Shown here: positions 24,832 to 34,255 of the stretch, one piece after another | Layout of the letters: the number at the start of each line of letters is the position of its first letter | How positions within the stretch are numbered: position 1 is the first letter of the stretch | Source of the DNA: Gemmatimonadaceae bacterium | GTDB lineage: Bacteria > Gemmatimonadota > Gemmatimonadetes > Gemmatimonadales > Gemmatimonadaceae | Length of the DNA: 40,301 nucleotides | NCBI GenBank assembly: GCA_013697785.1 | Contig: JACCWE010000153.1 | Location: 1-40,301, forward strand | Reading direction: 5' to 3' | Made by a program: the position numbers and the translations under genes | Notes under the pieces: generated by a model | Seen by the model: only the letters and a program-made list of their open reading frames with translations | What the model was told of the DNA's origin: nothing | The model's database searches: none

Positions 24832-26175
24832 ATGGTCAGCTCCGTAGACATGTTGAGCGCGATCAAAGAGCTTACGAATACGAAGCAGCTCGATCGGTCC
24901 GAGCTGCATCTGCTGCTGCAGGACGGTTTTCTCGCAGCCATGGCCAAGCGCTACGGTCCAACCGTTCAGGCGGAAGTCGAGATCGATGAGGGGCGTGGCG
25001 CGATCAAGATCACGAGACTCCGCAGCGTCGTCGCCGAAGTGACGGATGCGAGCCGCGAGATCTCGGTGGAAGATGCGCAGATCTATGACGAAGGCTTCGA
25101 AGTCGGCGACATGCTCGAAGAGCCGGTCGACTTCGGCGACTTCGGACGCACGGCGATTCAGGCCGCCAAGCAGCGCATCATCCAGCGCGTTCGCGAGCGC
25201 GAGCGCACACGCATCCGCGACGAGTTCGCGACGCGCGTCGGCGACCTGCTCTCCGGCGAAGTGCAGCAGATCGAGCGCGGCAAGCTCGTCGTCATGCTCA
25301 ACAAGTTCCGCGAGGCGGAAGCGATCATTCCGTATCGCGAGCAGAATCATCGCGAGCACTACCATCAGGGGGAGCCGATCCGCGCGGTGCTCAAGCGCAT
25401 CGAGGAGACGCCCAAGGGTCCGCGGCTCATCCTGAGCCGCGCCGATGGTCTGTTCGTGAAGGCACTCTTCAAGCTCGAGGTCCCCGAGATCCAGCAGGGG
25501 ATCGTCGAGATCCGCGCCTCCGCGCGCGAAGTCGGCAGCCGTACGAAGATCGCGGTGTTCTCGCGCGACGACTCGATCGATCCGGTGGGCGCGTGCGTCG
25601 GCCTCAAGGGCTCGCGCGTGCAGGCGGTCGTGAACGAGCTCGGTGGCGAGCGCATCGACATCGTGCCGTGGTCCGCGGATCCGGAGCGCTTCGCGAAGCT
25701 GGCGCTCGCGCCCGCGCGCGTCGCGCGCGTGTTCAGCGATGGCGTCGCGAAGAGCATTCAGGCGGTCGTCGACGAGGATCAGCTCTCACTCGCGATCGGG
25801 CGCAACGGCCAGAACGTGCGCCTCGCGAGTGAGCTCACGGGGTGGAAGATCGATCTTTACTCGAGCCGCGAGTGGCTGGAGCGCGGTGGCGAGACGCCGC
25901 TGTTCGCGCCGCTCCCCGAAGAGGTCTCCGTCGCGGCGGATGTTCGCCTCGCGGACATCGGCGCACTCGGACCGGCGACTGTCGCCGTGCTCGAGGATGC
26001 CGGCTATCGCACGCTGAACGACATCATCGATCTCGACCGCGACGATTTCCTCCGCCTCCCCGGCATCGCGCCGGAAGAAGCGGATCGCATCATGGCCATG
26101 ATCGATGAGCTGACCGAAGACAGCAGTGGTGAGGGCAGTGAGCGTGCAGACTCCGGCGCACTGCCGCCGGCATAG
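24832..26175 (+). CDS. nusA: Transcription termination/antitermination protein NusA
   Basis: 447 residues. NusA binds RNA polymerase and modulates pausing, termination and antitermination. The N-terminal domain (1-125) is followed by S1 (GEVQQIERGKLVVML region), KH1 with GLKG, KH2 with GRNG, and one C-terminal helix-hairpin-helix repeat (ADIGALGPATVAVLEDAGYRT). The start ATG has GGGAG six bases upstream. As the operon has terminators both in its leader and after infB, NusA could tune its own operon, as known in E. coli. Confidence 0.97.
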   Translation: MVSSVDMLSAIKELTNTKQLDRSELHLLLQDGFLAAMAKRYGPTVQAEVEIDEGRGAIKITRLRSVVAEVTDASREISVEDAQIYDEGFEVGDMLEEPVDFGDFGRTAIQAAKQRIIQRVRERERTRIRDEFATRVGDLLSGEVQQIERGKLVVMLNKFREAEAIIPYREQNHREHYHQGEPIRAVLKRIEETPKGPRLILSRADGLFVKALFKLEVPEIQQGIVEIRASAREVGSRTKIAVFSRDDSIDPVGACVGLKGSRVQAVVNELGGERIDIVPWSADPERFAKLALAPARVARVFSDGVAKSIQAVVDEDQLSLAIGRNGQNVRLASELTGWKIDLYSSREWLERGGETPLFAPLPEEVSVAADVRLADIGALGPATVAVLEDAGYRTLNDIIDLDRDDFLRLPGIAPEEADRIMAMIDELTEDSSGEGSERADSGALPPA

Positions 26176-26516
26176 TGGACGCTCCTGCCGCGGCTGCGAC
26201 CAAAAGCGCGGTGGAAGCGAAGATGCTCGGGCTCGTCGGGCTCGGTGTGAGAAGTCGGCGGGTGGTCGTGGGCGTCGAGATGGTGCGCGCGGCTGCGAAG
26301 AAGGGAACGCTCGTGCTCGCGATCGTGGCGCCGGATGCTTCGCGGCACAGTCGTGAGAAGGTGCTGCCGCTGCTGGCGGCGAAGGGCGTGCAGGTGATCG
26401 AAGGCCCCTCGGCCGCAGCGCTGGGGGCGGCCGCAGGTCGAGAGACGACGGCGGCGGTGGGTGTGATCGATCGCGATCTCGCGAAGGGGATTTCCGGGAT
26501 CGCGGAACGTGGTTAG
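26175..26516 (+). CDS. L7Ae/L30e-family ribosomal-type protein (YlxQ-like)
   Basis: 113 residues. LGLVGLGVRSRRVVVGVEMVRAA and GTLVLAIVAPDAS, with K-turn RNA-binding-type spacing, fit the L7Ae/YlxQ family found between nusA and infB in many bacteria. GTG 26175 shares one base with the nusA stop. The usual partner ylxR (DUF448), which normally sits between nusA and this gene, is missing. Exact function is unknown. Confidence 0.82.
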   Translation: MDAPAAAATKSAVEAKMLGLVGLGVRSRRVVVGVEMVRAAAKKGTLVLAIVAPDASRHSREKVLPLLAAKGVQVIEGPSAAALGAAAGRETTAAVGVIDRDLAKGISGIAERG

Positions 26517-26542
26517 ATGAGCAGGCTCCAGAGGAGGAGTGT

Positions 26543-29266
26543 TTGATCAAGCTTCGAGTGAATGAACTGGCAGGGGAGTTCGGCATTACCAGCGAGGAGC
26601 TCATGACGATGCTCCGCTCAATGGATGTGCCGGTTCGTAGTCATCTCAGTCAGCTGAGCGACGAACAGATCGCGCGCCTGCGTGCACGGTGGGAGCGCGA
26701 AAAGCGCGCGCGCCAGGAGAAGCCGGCAGCGGCGCCGGCACGCCGTCGTCGGGGAACGGCCGCCGCTGCAGCAGCTGCGCCGGTCGTCGCTGCGCCCGTA
26801 CCCGAAGCCGCTCCGGAGGCCGCGGGCACGGCACCCGCTCGTCGTCGCCGAAAGGCGTCGGACATCGCGGCGGCGGCTGAAGTCACAGCCGCGCACGAAG
26901 CCGAAGTCGCGGCCACGGCCGCGACGAACATCGAGCCCGCAGTGTCGCGCCTGGAGGAAGAGCTCCTCGTTGCGGATCCCGCGCCCGAGGCTCCGCCGCG
27001 CCAGCCGATCGAGGAGTCGCGCATCACAGCGTACTCGTCGCCGCCGACGCCCGCACGCCCGTCTGCGCCTCGCCCTCCGGAGGCGAACACGTACAGCCGC
27101 TCCGGCGACGCGACCACCGCTGGCCCCGCGCAGACACCGCGTCCTGCCTCGGGCGGCGACTGGCAGCGTCCGCGTCCCGTCGTTCCAGGACCGCCGCGTC
27201 CGAAGCCCGCCTCCGCCGGCGGCTATCCGCCACGTCCGATCGCGTCCGCAGCACCGGGCGGCGCGTCGGGCTCATCGTCCGCATCGGGGCTCGCTCCTCG
27301 TCGGGATGACAAGCGCGGCGGCGCCGGCAAGCGAAAGAAGGGGAAGCGCGGTTCGGTCGATCAGGAAGCGGTGACGGCGAACATCTCGAAGACGATGACC
27401 GCCATGCGCGGCGCGCCAGCGCGTCGTGGCTCGCGTCGCTCCGACGAGCCGTCGTACCGAGAGGAAGTCGAAGCGCAGCGCATCGCCGAAGTCGAACGCG
27501 AGAAGACGATCGTTCGCGTCAACGAGTTCATCACGGTGAGCGAGCTGGGTGCGATCCTCAAGGTTCCGCCCACGCAGATCGTGACCTTCACGCTGAAGAA
27601 TCTCGGCTTGATGGTGACGATCAATCAGCGTCTCGACTTCGACCAGATCGAGCTGATCGCCTCCGAGTTCGGCTTCCAGGCCGTGCGCGAGGCCGATTAT
27701 GCCGTCGCGGACTCCGCCGATGAAGTGGAAGACGAGCGCGCGGATCTCATCTCGCGACCGCCCGTCGTTACGATCATGGGTCACGTCGATCATGGCAAGA
27801 CGTCGCTGCTCGACTACATCCGCAAGGCGAACGTCGTCGCGGGCGAGGCCGGCGGCATCACGCAGCACATCGGCGCGTACCACGTCACGCTCGCGAACGG
27901 AAAGACGATCACCTTCCTCGACACGCCTGGCCACGAAGCGTTCACGGCCATGCGCGCGCGCGGTGCCCAGGTCACGGACATCGTCGTGCTCGTCGTCGCG
28001 GCCGATGATCAGGTGATGCCGCAGACGATCGAGGCGATCTCGCACGCCAAGAATGCCGGTGTGCCGATGGTCATCGCGATCAACAAGATCGATCTCCCGT
28101 CGGCGAACGTGCCGAAAGTGAAGCAGGAGCTCCTCCAGCACGGCGTCGTGCTCGAAGAGTTCGGTGGCACCGTGCTCGACACGCCGATTTCGGCGAAAAA
28201 GGGGACGGGCGTGCCCGAGCTGCTCGAGCAGATTCTGCTGCAGGCGGAAATTCTCGACCTGCGCGCGAATCCGAATCGTCGGGCGAGCGGCGTCGTCGTC
28301 GAGGCCCAGCTCGATCCGGGCAAGGGTCCGGTCGCGACGGTGCTCATCGAGAACGGCACGATCCGCGTCGGCGAGGATTTCATCTGCGGCATGTTCTCCG
28401 GCCGCGTGCGAAATCTGTTCGACGAGCGCGGCAAGCCCGTGAAGAGCGCAGGCCCAGCAATACCGGTGCAGGTGCTCGGCATGGACGGTGTGCCGATGGC
28501 CGGCGATCAGCTCCGCGTCGTGGAGGATGCAACGTCGTCGCGCGAGATCGCGCAGCGGCGCCAGCGTCTCGATCGCGAGGCGAAGAGCCGGCGCACGTCG
28601 CGCGCAGCGGTGTCGCTCGAGGACTTCATGTCGCAGGCGGCCGCGGGACTCGTGCAGTCGCTGCGCCTGGTGATCAAGGCGGACCAGGGCGGACCGGCGG
28701 AAGCGCTCGCCGATTCACTCGGACAGCTGTCGACGAGCGAAGTGCGCGTCGAGATCATTCATCGCGGCGTCGGTGCCATCACGGAGAGCGACATTCAGCT
28801 CGCGAAGGCATCGGGCGCGATCATCATCGGCTTCCACGTGCGCCCGGACAACAATGCGCGCGCTGCGGCCGAGCGCGATGGCGTCGAGATCAAGCTCTAC
28901 CGGATCATCTACGAGGCGGTCGCGGAAGTTCGCGCCGCACTCGAAGGGCTGCTGCGTCCGGACGAGAAGGAAGTGGTGCTGGGCGAGGCCGAAGTGCGCG
29001 AGCTCTTCAAGGTGCCGCGGATCGGCGTCATCGCCGGTTGCAACGTGCGCAGCGGCGTGATCAATCGCGCCGGCAAGGTTCGCGTCGTTCGCGACGGTGT
29101 CGAGATTTACGGGGGGACGATCGGATCGCTGCGTCGCTTCAAGGACGACGTGAAGGAGGTCCGCGAAGGCTTCGAGTGCGGTATCGGCATCGAGAACTTC
29201 AACGACCTCAAGGTCGGCGACGTGATCGAGTGCTATCGCACCGACCAGATCGCCCGCACCCTCTAG
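26543..29266 (+). CDS. infB: Translation initiation factor IF-2
   Basis: 907 residues. The GTPase positions fMet-tRNA and joins ribosomal subunits. The N-terminal IF2_N domain ([20 protein letters not shown]) is followed by about 230 residues of Ala/Pro/Arg-rich linker, a second IF2_N-like segment ([14 protein letters not shown]), the G domain with GHVDHGKT at 413-420, DTPGHEAF and NKID, and the C-terminal domains with [18 protein letters not shown]. The TTG start at 26543 has GGAGGAG just upstream. The linker is variable in all species. Confidence 0.97.
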   Translation: MIKLRVNELAGEFGITSEELMTMLRSMDVPVRSHLSQLSDEQIARLRARWEREKRARQEKPAAAPARRRRGTAAAAAAAPVVAAPVPEAAPEAAGTAPARRRRKASDIAAAAEVTAAHEAEVAATAATNIEPAVSRLEEELLVADPAPEAPPRQPIEESRITAYSSPPTPARPSAPRPPEANTYSRSGDATTAGPAQTPRPASGGDWQRPRPVVPGPPRPKPASAGGYPPRPIASAAPGGASGSSSASGLAPRRDDKRGGAGKRKKGKRGSVDQEAVTANISKTMTAMRGAPARRGSRRSDEPSYREEVEAQRIAEVEREKTIVRVNEFITVSELGAILKVPPTQIVTFTLKNLGLMVTINQRLDFDQIELIASEFGFQAVREADYAVADSADEVEDERADLISRPPVVTIMGHVDHGKTSLLDYIRKANVVAGEAGGITQHIGAYHVTLANGKTITFLDTPGHEAFTAMRARGAQVTDIVVLVVAADDQVMPQTIEAISHAKNAGVPMVIAINKIDLPSANVPKVKQELLQHGVVLEEFGGTVLDTPISAKKGTGVPELLEQILLQAEILDLRANPNRRASGVVVEAQLDPGKGPVATVLIENGTIRVGEDFICGMFSGRVRNLFDERGKPVKSAGPAIPVQVLGMDGVPMAGDQLRVVEDATSSREIAQRRQRLDREAKSRRTSRAAVSLEDFMSQAAAGLVQSLRLVIKADQGGPAEALADSLGQLSTSEVRVEIIHRGVGAITESDIQLAKASGAIIIGFHVRPDNNARAAAERDGVEIKLYRIIYEAVAEVRAALEGLLRPDEKEVVLGEAEVRELFKVPRIGVIAGCNVRSGVINRAGKVRVVRDGVEIYGGTIGSLRRFKDDVKEVREGFECGIGIENFNDLKVGDVIECYRTDQIARTL

Positions 29267-29284
29267 AGCGTAGCCGGATCGAAG

Positions 29285-29315
29285 CGCACGGGCGATCTCA
29301 CTGCCCGTGCGTTTT
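29285..29315 (+). terminator. Intrinsic terminator between infB and rbfA
   Basis: A perfect 9-bp stem (29285-29293 with 29303-29311; CGCACGGGC/GCCCGTGCG), 9-base loop, then TTTT. It begins 19 bases after the infB stop and ends 24 bases before rbfA. The short T-run suggests partial termination. Confidence 0.75.
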
Positions 29316-29338
29316 GCCGGATACTCGTCGAGGATTCG

Positions 29339-29746
29339 ATGGCTCACGATAACAGACGGTCCGAGCGCGTGGCGGAAGCCATTCGCATCGAGGTAGCGAC
29401 CTTCCTCACCGAAGGCGCGAAGGATCCGCGCATCGTCGGCTTCGTCACCGTCACCGGTGTCGAGGTGACGCACGATCTCAGGCATGCAAAAGTGTTCGTC
29501 AGCGTAATGGGCACCGAAGCCGAGCAGAAGCGCACGCTCGAGGGGCTCTCGAGCCTCGCCGGTCATCTGCGCTCGCGGCTCTCGAAGTCGCTCGCGCTGC
29601 GTTTCGCTCCGGAGCTCGAGTTCCGCCACGATCCGAGCGTCGAGCGCGCCGCGCGCATCGAGACGCTGCTCGCGCAGGTGAAGAGCGAGAAGCTCGAGTT
29701 GGCCGAGGAGGCCAGGGAAGACGCCGCGGAGGACTCGACCGATTGA
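29339..29746 (+). CDS. rbfA: 30S ribosome-binding factor RbfA
   Basis: 135 residues. RbfA helps 16S rRNA 5' end maturation and cold adaptation. RSERVAEAIRIEVATFL, VTVTGVEVTHDLRHAKVFVSV and FRHDPSVERAARIETLL are the family hallmarks. The C-terminal 20 residues are an acidic tail (EEAREDAAEDSTD). A terminator lies 24 bases upstream. No canonical Shine-Dalgarno is evident apart from a weak GAGGA, 29329-29333. The end of the gene carries the GGAGG for truB. Confidence 0.95.
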   Translation: MAHDNRRSERVAEAIRIEVATFLTEGAKDPRIVGFVTVTGVEVTHDLRHAKVFVSVMGTEAEQKRTLEGLSSLAGHLRSRLSKSLALRFAPELEFRHDPSVERAARIETLLAQVKSEKLELAEEAREDAAEDSTD

Positions 29747-30602
29747 CGCACTGCTCCTCGTGGACAAGCCCGCAGGCATCACCTCCCACGACGTCGTGAG
29801 CGTCGCTCGCCGCGCGCTCGGCGAGAAACGCATCGGACACGCGGGCACGCTCGACCCCTTCGCGACGGGACTCCTCGTGTTGCTCACCGGCCGCGCCACG
29901 CGTGTGCTCCCCTACGTCGAGGGCGAGCCGAAGGAATATGAGGCGACGATTCGCTGGGGCGCGGAAACCGACACCGACGATGCGACGGGATCCGTCACTC
30001 GCGAGGCCGCCGGCTCGATCCCGGCGCGCGACGCGCTCGATGCCGCAATGGCGACGCTCACCGGGCGCATCGAGCAGCTCCCGCCCGACTACTCGGCGAA
30101 GCAGGTCGGCGGTCGGCGCGCGCATGCGGCCGCGCGGAGCGGAGCGCCGCTCGTACTCGCGCCGGTGCCTGTGCACGTGCACAGCTGGGCGCTTCGCGCA
30201 CATCGCGAGAGTGAGAGCGAGACCGACGTCACGATCGTCTGCGGCGCCGGAACCTACATCCGCGCGCTCGCTCGCGATCTCGGCCGCGCGACGGGCAGCG
30301 CCGCGCATCTCTCGGCGCTCCGCCGCACGCGGAGCGGGCCGTTCGATGTCGCGAACGCCACCTCGTTCGCCGATCTGCGCGCTCAGCGCGCCACTGTGCG
30401 TTCGCCGCGGGAGGCGATTCCCTCGGTCGCCGAACAGCGCGTGAGCACGGAGGATGCGGCGAGGCTCGCGCACGGGATGCGCGTCGCGGCGACCATCGAG
30501 GGCGCGCGCGCCGCGCTCCTCGATGGTGCGGGCGCGCTGCTCGCGATCGCTGAGCGGAGCGGCGACGACTGGCAGCCGCGCGTGGTGCTCGCCAATGAGT
30601 GA
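29742..30602 (+). CDS. truB: tRNA pseudouridine-55 synthase
   Basis: 286 residues from a proposed ATT start at 29742, 280 residues from the conventional GTG at 29760. It converts U55 of tRNAs to pseudouridine. The catalytic Asp38 (GHAGTLDPFATGLL; Asp32 from the GTG) is clear. The conserved first strand, LLLVDKPAGITSHD, begins before the GTG, and GGAGG (29728-29732) sits nine bases before the ATT and too far from the GTG. No ATG/GTG/TTG is in frame upstream. I therefore prefer ATT, but GTG 29760 is the fallback. It overlaps ribF by eight bases. Confidence 0.93.
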   Translation: MDALLLVDKPAGITSHDVVSVARRALGEKRIGHAGTLDPFATGLLVLLTGRATRVLPYVEGEPKEYEATIRWGAETDTDDATGSVTREAAGSIPARDALDAAMATLTGRIEQLPPDYSAKQVGGRRAHAAARSGAPLVLAPVPVHVHSWALRAHRESESETDVTIVCGAGTYIRALARDLGRATGSAAHLSALRRTRSGPFDVANATSFADLRAQRATVRSPREAIPSVAEQRVSTEDAARLAHGMRVAATIEGARAALLDGAGALLAIAERSGDDWQPRVVLANE

Positions 30603-31563
30603 GACGTTCCGCAGCTGGGACGACTCCGGACTGCCGCCCACCGCTCTCGGCACCGTGCTCACCGTCGGCACCTTCGACGGCGTGCATCGCGGACACCAGC
30701 GCGTGCTCGAGTGCATCGCACGACGCGGCGACGAGCTCGGACTCTCGAGCGTGCTCGTCACTTTCGATCCGCACCCGCTCGAGATCGTGCGCAAGGATGC
30801 CGCGCCCGCGCTGCTCACTCTCGCGCAGGAGAAGCTCGAGGTGATCGCGGAGAGCGGCATCAACTACGTCGCAGTGGTTCCGTTCACGAAGACGCTGCAG
30901 CGTTACGACGCGGCCGCCTTCGTCGACCAGATTCTCCGCCAGCGCTTTCACGTGAAGCATCTCGTGATCGGCCACGACCACGGCTTCGGCCGCGGTCGCG
31001 CGGGTGACGTCGAGGTGCTGCGGCGACTCGGCGATACGCGCGGCTTCACGGTCGAGGTGGTGCCCGCCGTCGAAGCCGGCGATGGCGTCGCGATCTCGTC
31101 GACGACGATCCGCCAGGCGATCGCCGCCGGTGAGCTCGAGCGCGCTGCCAGGCTCCTCGGCCGCGCCTATTCGATCGCCGGGCGAGTGCAGGATGGAGAC
31201 CGGCGGGGACGACTCCTCGGCTTCCCGACCATCAATCTCGGCGCGCCATCTTCACGGAAGCTCCTTCCGCCCGCCGGAGTATATGCGGTGCGCGCCCAGA
31301 CCCACCTCGGCGCCTTTGGCGGAATGATGAACCTCGGCGCTCGGCCCACGTTCGGCGACGACACGGTGGCGATCGAGGTCCATCTCTTTGATGCCGACGG
31401 CGACTTCTACGATCGCGCCGTGAGGATCGACGTCGTGTCGCGCCTCAGAGACACCCGAAAATTCGATGGCGTCGATGCCCTGGTCGCCCAACTCCGCGAG
31501 GATGAGCAACACGCTCGCCGCGCGTTGACTCAACCGTTGTCCAGCCATAACGTTAAGAGCTGA
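30595..31563 (+). CDS. ribF: Bifunctional riboflavin kinase/FAD synthetase
   Basis: 322 residues. It makes FMN and then FAD. The nucleotidyltransferase motif GTFDGVHRGHQ is at 25-35, VGTFD and ISSTTIR follow, and the kinase part starts near GRLLGFPTINL with PAGVYAVR and NLGARPTFG. Both domains look intact. The ATG at 30595 overlaps the truB stop. The usual next gene in this cluster, rpsO, is absent; secD follows instead after 31 bases, with its own promoter inside the ribF 3' end. Confidence 0.96.
   Translation: MSETFRSWDDSGLPPTALGTVLTVGTFDGVHRGHQRVLECIARRGDELGLSSVLVTFDPHPLEIVRKDAAPALLTLAQEKLEVIAESGINYVAVVPFTKTLQRYDAAAFVDQILRQRFHVKHLVIGHDHGFGRGRAGDVEVLRRLGDTRGFTVEVVPAVEAGDGVAISSTTIRQAIAAGELERAARLLGRAYSIAGRVQDGDRRGRLLGFPTINLGAPSSRKLLPPAGVYAVRAQTHLGAFGGMMNLGARPTFGDDTVAIEVHLFDADGDFYDRAVRIDVVSRLRDTRKFDGVDALVAQLREDEQHARRALTQPLSSHNVKS
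31525..31553 (+). promoter_or_regulatory. Predicted promoter of secD-secF
   Basis: TTGACT (31525-31530), 17-base spacer, TAACGT (31548-31553). The -10 box is weak. It lies inside the ribF 3' end, 41 bases before the secD start. Confidence 0.45.
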
Positions 31564-31594
31564 GCAATATCCTTATTTTCCGTCCTCACGCCGC

Positions 31595-33250
31595 ATGAAC
31601 AACAATATTCGTAATCGGCTTCTCGTCATTCTCGTACTCGTTGTCGCGTCCGTCTTCGTGCTCTGGCCGCGTTCGGTCACCGTGCGCGAGCGAAACGCCA
31701 GGACGGGTCAATTCCACGATACGACGCTGAAGAACGTGCCGCTCAAGAAGGGGCTCGATCTGCAGGGCGGGATGTATCTCGCGCTCGAAGTGGACGACGC
31801 GAAGGGCGTGGTCGCGAACAAGGGCGAGGCGATCGACCGGGCACTCAAGGTCGTGCGCAACCGCATCGATGAGTTCGGGGTGTCCGAGCCTGTTGTACAG
31901 AAGGTCGGCACCGATCGAATCGTCGTCGAGCTACCAGGCGTCGACGATCGTACGCGCGCTGAGGGGCTCGTGCAGAACTCGGCCTTCCTCCAGTTCCAGA
32001 TCACCGACAAGTCGCAGGCCTTCGACAAGGCGCTCGCGCGGCTCGACGGCGTGGTCAAGCAGAGCGGTGGAGCAGCGGTTGCGTCGGCGGGCGATTCAAC
32101 GAAGGGCGCGTCGCCGCTCAACAATCTCTTTTCGAAGTCGGACAGCGGAAAGGCGAAGAACGACAGTAGCAAGGGCGATACGACCACGGCCACGGCGACC
32201 GGCGGCCCCTTCTCGAAGCTGATCTCGCCTGGGCAGATGCCGGGCGAGTATCTCGTGGCGAAGACCGATGTGCCGACGCTGCAAGGCTATCTCGATCGCA
32301 AGGAAGTGCAGGCGGCGCTGCCGCCCGGCAAGTCGCTGCATTGGGGGAGCGAGGATCTGAGCGCGGGCAACGCCTCGTACGCGACGCTCTATCTCGTCGA
32401 CTCGCGACCGATCATCACCGGCGAATACCTCACCGATGCGAAGCCCGGCAACGACCCGACGGAAGGACAGTTCGTCTCCTTCACGCTCAACAACGAAGGC
32501 GGACGGAAATTTCGCAGTGAGACCGGCAAGCACATCGGCGACTACATGGCGATCGTGCTCGACGATCGCGTGATGGGCCGCCCGCCCGTCATCCAGAGCG
32601 CGATCGGCACGCGCGGTCAGATCACCATGCGCGGCGCGCAGCTGCAGAAAACGCAGGATCTCGCGCTCGTCCTGCGCGCCGGTGCGCTTCCGGTGCCGCT
32701 CAAGATCGTCGAGTCGCGCTCGATCGGTGCATCGCTCGGCGCCGATTCGATTACCGACGGCATTCACGCCGGCCTCGCCGGCGTGACGCTCGTCGTACTG
32801 ATCATGCTCTTCTACTATCGCTTCTCCGGCATGCTCGCGGTGGGCGCGCTGCTGCTCTATCTGCTCTTCACGCTCGCGCTGCTCGCCGGCCTGCAGGCGA
32901 CCCTCACGCTCCCCGGGCTCGCGGGACTCGTGCTCTCTGTTGGTATCGCTCTCGATGCGAACGTGCTGATCTTCGAGCGAATACGAGAGGAGATGGTGCA
33001 CGGGAAAACCGTGCGCGCCGCCATCGATGAAGGGTTCAAGCACGCCATGAGCGCCATCATCGATTCGAACGTCTCCACCGTGATCACCGCGCTCGTGCTC
33101 TACGAAGTCGGCACCGGACCGGTGAAGGGCTTTGCAGTCACACTGATGGCCGGTATCGCCGCCTCGATGGTCAGCTCGATCTTCGTCGTTCGCACCTTCT
33201 TCCTCCTGTGGCTCAACCGCACGCGCGGCGCCCAGACGCTGAGCATCTGA
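31595..33250 (+). CDS. secD: Protein translocase subunit SecD
   Basis: 551 residues. SecDF uses the proton gradient to finish Sec export. TM1 is at about 8-24; LKKGLDLQGGMYLALEV opens the first periplasmic domain. The five C-terminal membrane segments contain the usual LPGLAGLVLSVGIALDANVLIFERIREE. Between about residues 155 and 215 is a Ser/Lys/Thr/Ala-rich low-complexity insertion in the periplasmic part. The ATG has no evident Shine-Dalgarno. secF overlaps by one base. Confidence 0.96.
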   Translation: MNNNIRNRLLVILVLVVASVFVLWPRSVTVRERNARTGQFHDTTLKNVPLKKGLDLQGGMYLALEVDDAKGVVANKGEAIDRALKVVRNRIDEFGVSEPVVQKVGTDRIVVELPGVDDRTRAEGLVQNSAFLQFQITDKSQAFDKALARLDGVVKQSGGAAVASAGDSTKGASPLNNLFSKSDSGKAKNDSSKGDTTTATATGGPFSKLISPGQMPGEYLVAKTDVPTLQGYLDRKEVQAALPPGKSLHWGSEDLSAGNASYATLYLVDSRPIITGEYLTDAKPGNDPTEGQFVSFTLNNEGGRKFRSETGKHIGDYMAIVLDDRVMGRPPVIQSAIGTRGQITMRGAQLQKTQDLALVLRAGALPVPLKIVESRSIGASLGADSITDGIHAGLAGVTLVVLIMLFYYRFSGMLAVGALLLYLLFTLALLAGLQATLTLPGLAGLVLSVGIALDANVLIFERIREEMVHGKTVRAAIDEGFKHAMSAIIDSNVSTVITALVLYEVGTGPVKGFAVTLMAGIAASMVSSIFVVRTFFLLWLNRTRGAQTLSI

Positions 33251-34227
33251 TGCTGCGTATCCTGCACGACACCAAAATCGATTTCATCAGGCTGTGGAAG
33301 ATCACGACGATCGTCACGCTGCTCTTCATCCTTCCGGGCCTCGCCTGGATCGCTGTGAGCGGATACAAGTACAGCATTGAGTTCACGGGCGGCACGCTCA
33401 TGCAGGTGCGCTTCGCACAGGCGCCGAACATCGCCGACGTTCGCTCGACGCTCGACGGGGCGGGGATCAAGGGCGCGGAGATCACGCAGTTCGGCAGCGA
33501 TCTCGACTACCTCATTCGCGCGCAGGATCCGCGAGTGGTCGCTCAGCAGTCGCGCGGGGCGGAGTCGATCGCCACCGAGATTCAGGCGGCGCTCACCAAG
33601 CGCTTCGGAGCATCAACCTTCACCGTGCAGCGCACCGAGGCGGTCGGGCCCAAGGTCGGAGGTGAGCTGAAGCAGAAGGCGATCTACGCGATTCTGCTCT
33701 CGTTCCTCGCGACGCTGATCTATCTCGCGTGGCGCTTCGAATGGCGCTTCGGCGTCGCCGCCGTGGTCGCCACCGCGCACGACATTCTTGCGACGCTCGC
33801 GTTCATCAAGTATGCGAACCTCGAGATCTCGCTGATAGTCGTCGGCGGCATCCTGACGATGATCGGCTATTCCCTCAACGACACGATCATCATCTTCGAT
33901 CGCGTGCGCGAGAACCTTCGCCGCCGCCAGAAGGTCTCTCTCTACGACACGCTCAACCGCTCCGTGAACGAGACGCTGCCGCGCTCCGTCCTCACGCACG
34001 CCACCGTCTTCGCCACGCTGCTCGCGCTGGCCCTGCTGGGCGGCGAGGTCCTGCGCCCGTTCGCGCTCGTCATGCTCTTCGGTGTCGTGACTGGAACCTT
34101 CAGCTCGATCTACGTGGCTCCGCCGCTCCTCCTCTGGATCGAGACGAAGTGGCCGCGCACCGCCACCGATAGCGCATCTCCGCGCGTGAAGGCGACGCGG
34201 GGCGGCCCCGTCGCGATGAGCCGGTAG
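33250..34227 (+). CDS. secF: Protein translocase subunit SecF
   Basis: 325 residues. Partner of SecD. TM1 at about 19-37, followed by YSIEFTGGTLMQVRF (the G-G-T motif), and the C-terminal membrane block with GGILTMIGYSLNDTIIIFDRVREN. The ATG at 33250 shares one base with the secD stop. The C-terminal 30 residues are Arg/Pro/Ser-rich and basic. tatD follows after 28 bases. Confidence 0.96.
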   Translation: MLRILHDTKIDFIRLWKITTIVTLLFILPGLAWIAVSGYKYSIEFTGGTLMQVRFAQAPNIADVRSTLDGAGIKGAEITQFGSDLDYLIRAQDPRVVAQQSRGAESIATEIQAALTKRFGASTFTVQRTEAVGPKVGGELKQKAIYAILLSFLATLIYLAWRFEWRFGVAAVVATAHDILATLAFIKYANLEISLIVVGGILTMIGYSLNDTIIIFDRVRENLRRRQKVSLYDTLNRSVNETLPRSVLTHATVFATLLALALLGGEVLRPFALVMLFGVVTGTFSSIYVAPPLLLWIETKWPRTATDSASPRVKATRGGPVAMSR

Positions 34228-34255
34228 TCACGCGGTCGGCGCAAGGCGCCGGGCT

